Shown here piece after piece: positions 63,487 through 64,000 of a stretch of DNA of 64,000 nucleotides. Position numbers and translations under genes: made by a program. This stretch comes from Candidatus Sulfotelmatobacter sp. Its GTDB lineage: Bacteria; Acidobacteriota; Terriglobia; Terriglobales; Acidobacteriaceae. The notes under the pieces were generated by a model that was not told the origin of the DNA, made no database searches, and was given only the letters and a program-made list of their open reading frames with translations. The first letter of the stretch is position 1. Each line of letters begins with the position of its first letter. The stretch lies in contig DASYBM010000004.1 in assembly GCA_036500765.1 (NCBI GenBank), forward strand, positions 1 through 64,000, read 5' to 3'.

Positions 63487-64000
63487 ATGACGGCTCGTGA
63501 ATCGCAGAACGAAGTGGACGAAGCGGCACAATCCGGGGCAGACGCCGCTGCGGAACTCGATGCAAGTACGCTCCCGGAAAATGAGGTCCTTGATGCGCCC
63601 GAGCCGTACCGGAGCCGGGAGGAGCTGGAGAGGACTCTGAAAGAAGCGCAAAGCTCGGAGGCTTTGCTTCGCAAAATTATTGACACCATTCCGACGCAAG
63701 CCTACTGCAATTTGCCGGACGGCACGAACGAGTTCTCGAATAAACGATGGGAGGACTACACCGGTCTCTCCTCCGAGGAGTCCCGCGGTTACGGGTGGCA
63801 AGCTGCCTTTCATCCTGAAGACTTACCCCGAGCGATGGATAAATGGCTGGAATTGCTGGCCGCAGGTGAACCGGGTGAAGTTCAGGCGCGTCTTCGCCGT
63901 CATGATGGACGGTTTCGCTGGTTTCTGTTTCGTACGGAGCCGTTACGCGATGCGAAAGGCAAGATCGTCAGGTGGTACGCAACAGCTACTGACATCGAAG
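63487..64000 (+). CDS. PAS-domain signalling protein, 5' part only
   Basis: The frame is open from 63358 and runs off the window end; the first ATG is at 63487, without a clear ribosome binding site. The 171 visible residues begin with an acidic region (ESQNEVDEAAQSGADAAAELD) and a short coiled-coil-like helix (REELERTLKEAQSSEALLRKI). A PAS fold of the PAS_3/PAC type follows: IDTIPTQAYCNLPDGTNEFSNKRWEDYTGLS, FHPEDLPRAMDKWLELL, RLRRHDGRFRWFLFRTEPLRDAKGKIVRWYATATDIE. In this family a histidine kinase or GGDEF output usually follows, but that lies beyond the window. Confidence 0.8.
   Translation, partial: MTARESQNEVDEAAQSGADAAAELDASTLPENEVLDAPEPYRSREELERTLKEAQSSEALLRKIIDTIPTQAYCNLPDGTNEFSNKRWEDYTGLSSEESRGYGWQAAFHPEDLPRAMDKWLELLAAGEPGEVQARLRRHDGRFRWFLFRTEPLRDAKGKIVRWYATATDIE

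Overview
The window looks like a chromosomal segment of an Acidobacteriota bacterium, probably a soil Terriglobia-type lineage. This is inference from gene content: moderately high GC, many Sec-exported or lipoprotein genes carrying Kelch, GloVer, FG-GAP/VCBS, PQQ-type, Ig-like and ASH repeats, DHOR-type di-heme oxidoreductases, and a secretin with TPR and cohesin parts. I see no integrase, transposase, phage gene or CRISPR array.

Left part (1-34 kb) is a secretome island. It holds an Ig-like lipoprotein cut by the window edge, an orphan NarL/LuxR-type regulator with a histidine-rich repeat tail (855-1742), two tandem di-heme oxidoreductases (2222-5208), a GloVer-repeat protein, a GT-C-like membrane protein with TPRs, three ~700-residue Kelch proteins (9400-16086), a glycosidase-like lipoprotein, an FG-GAP/ASH protein, an unrecognised secreted protein, a short Kelch protein, a parallel beta-helix protein, a PQQ/Ig protein, another unrecognised secreted protein, and two tandem alpha/beta-hydrolase-like proteins of the cell envelope. 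Several starts are GTG or TTG, chosen from ribosome binding sites and signal peptides.

Middle part (34-51 kb). Two tandem flavin-dependent halogenase-like genes and a CPA2 antiporter run as one apparent operon (34372-38633). They are followed by an SGNH-like secreted protein, a CocE/NonD hydrolase, an M1 aminopeptidase, hutI, a GH10 xylanase, an AbrB/PIN toxin-antitoxin pair and hutU. The two histidine-degradation genes lie on the same strand, split by the opposite-strand xylanase and toxin-antitoxin genes.

Right part (51-64 kb) is more housekeeping-like: two pseudopilins and a secretin of a type II/IV-like system, smpB, an RHH/PIN toxin-antitoxin pair whose promoter predicts a leaderless transcript, an Smr-domain protein, a membrane protein, a second M1 peptidase, pepA, tRNA-Phe(GAA), a beta-hydroxyacid dehydrogenase family gene, and the start of a PAS sensor protein cut by the window end.

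The most interesting signal is non-coding. Five intergenic regions carry a shared element of the form (A/G)TGCAA-N6/7-TTCAT(C/G) immediately upstream of a TTGACA-like -35 box. They precede a Kelch pair, the FG-GAP protein, the PQQ/Ig protein, the halogenase operon and the SGNH protein. This suggests a small regulon joining surface/exported proteins with a halogenation locus.
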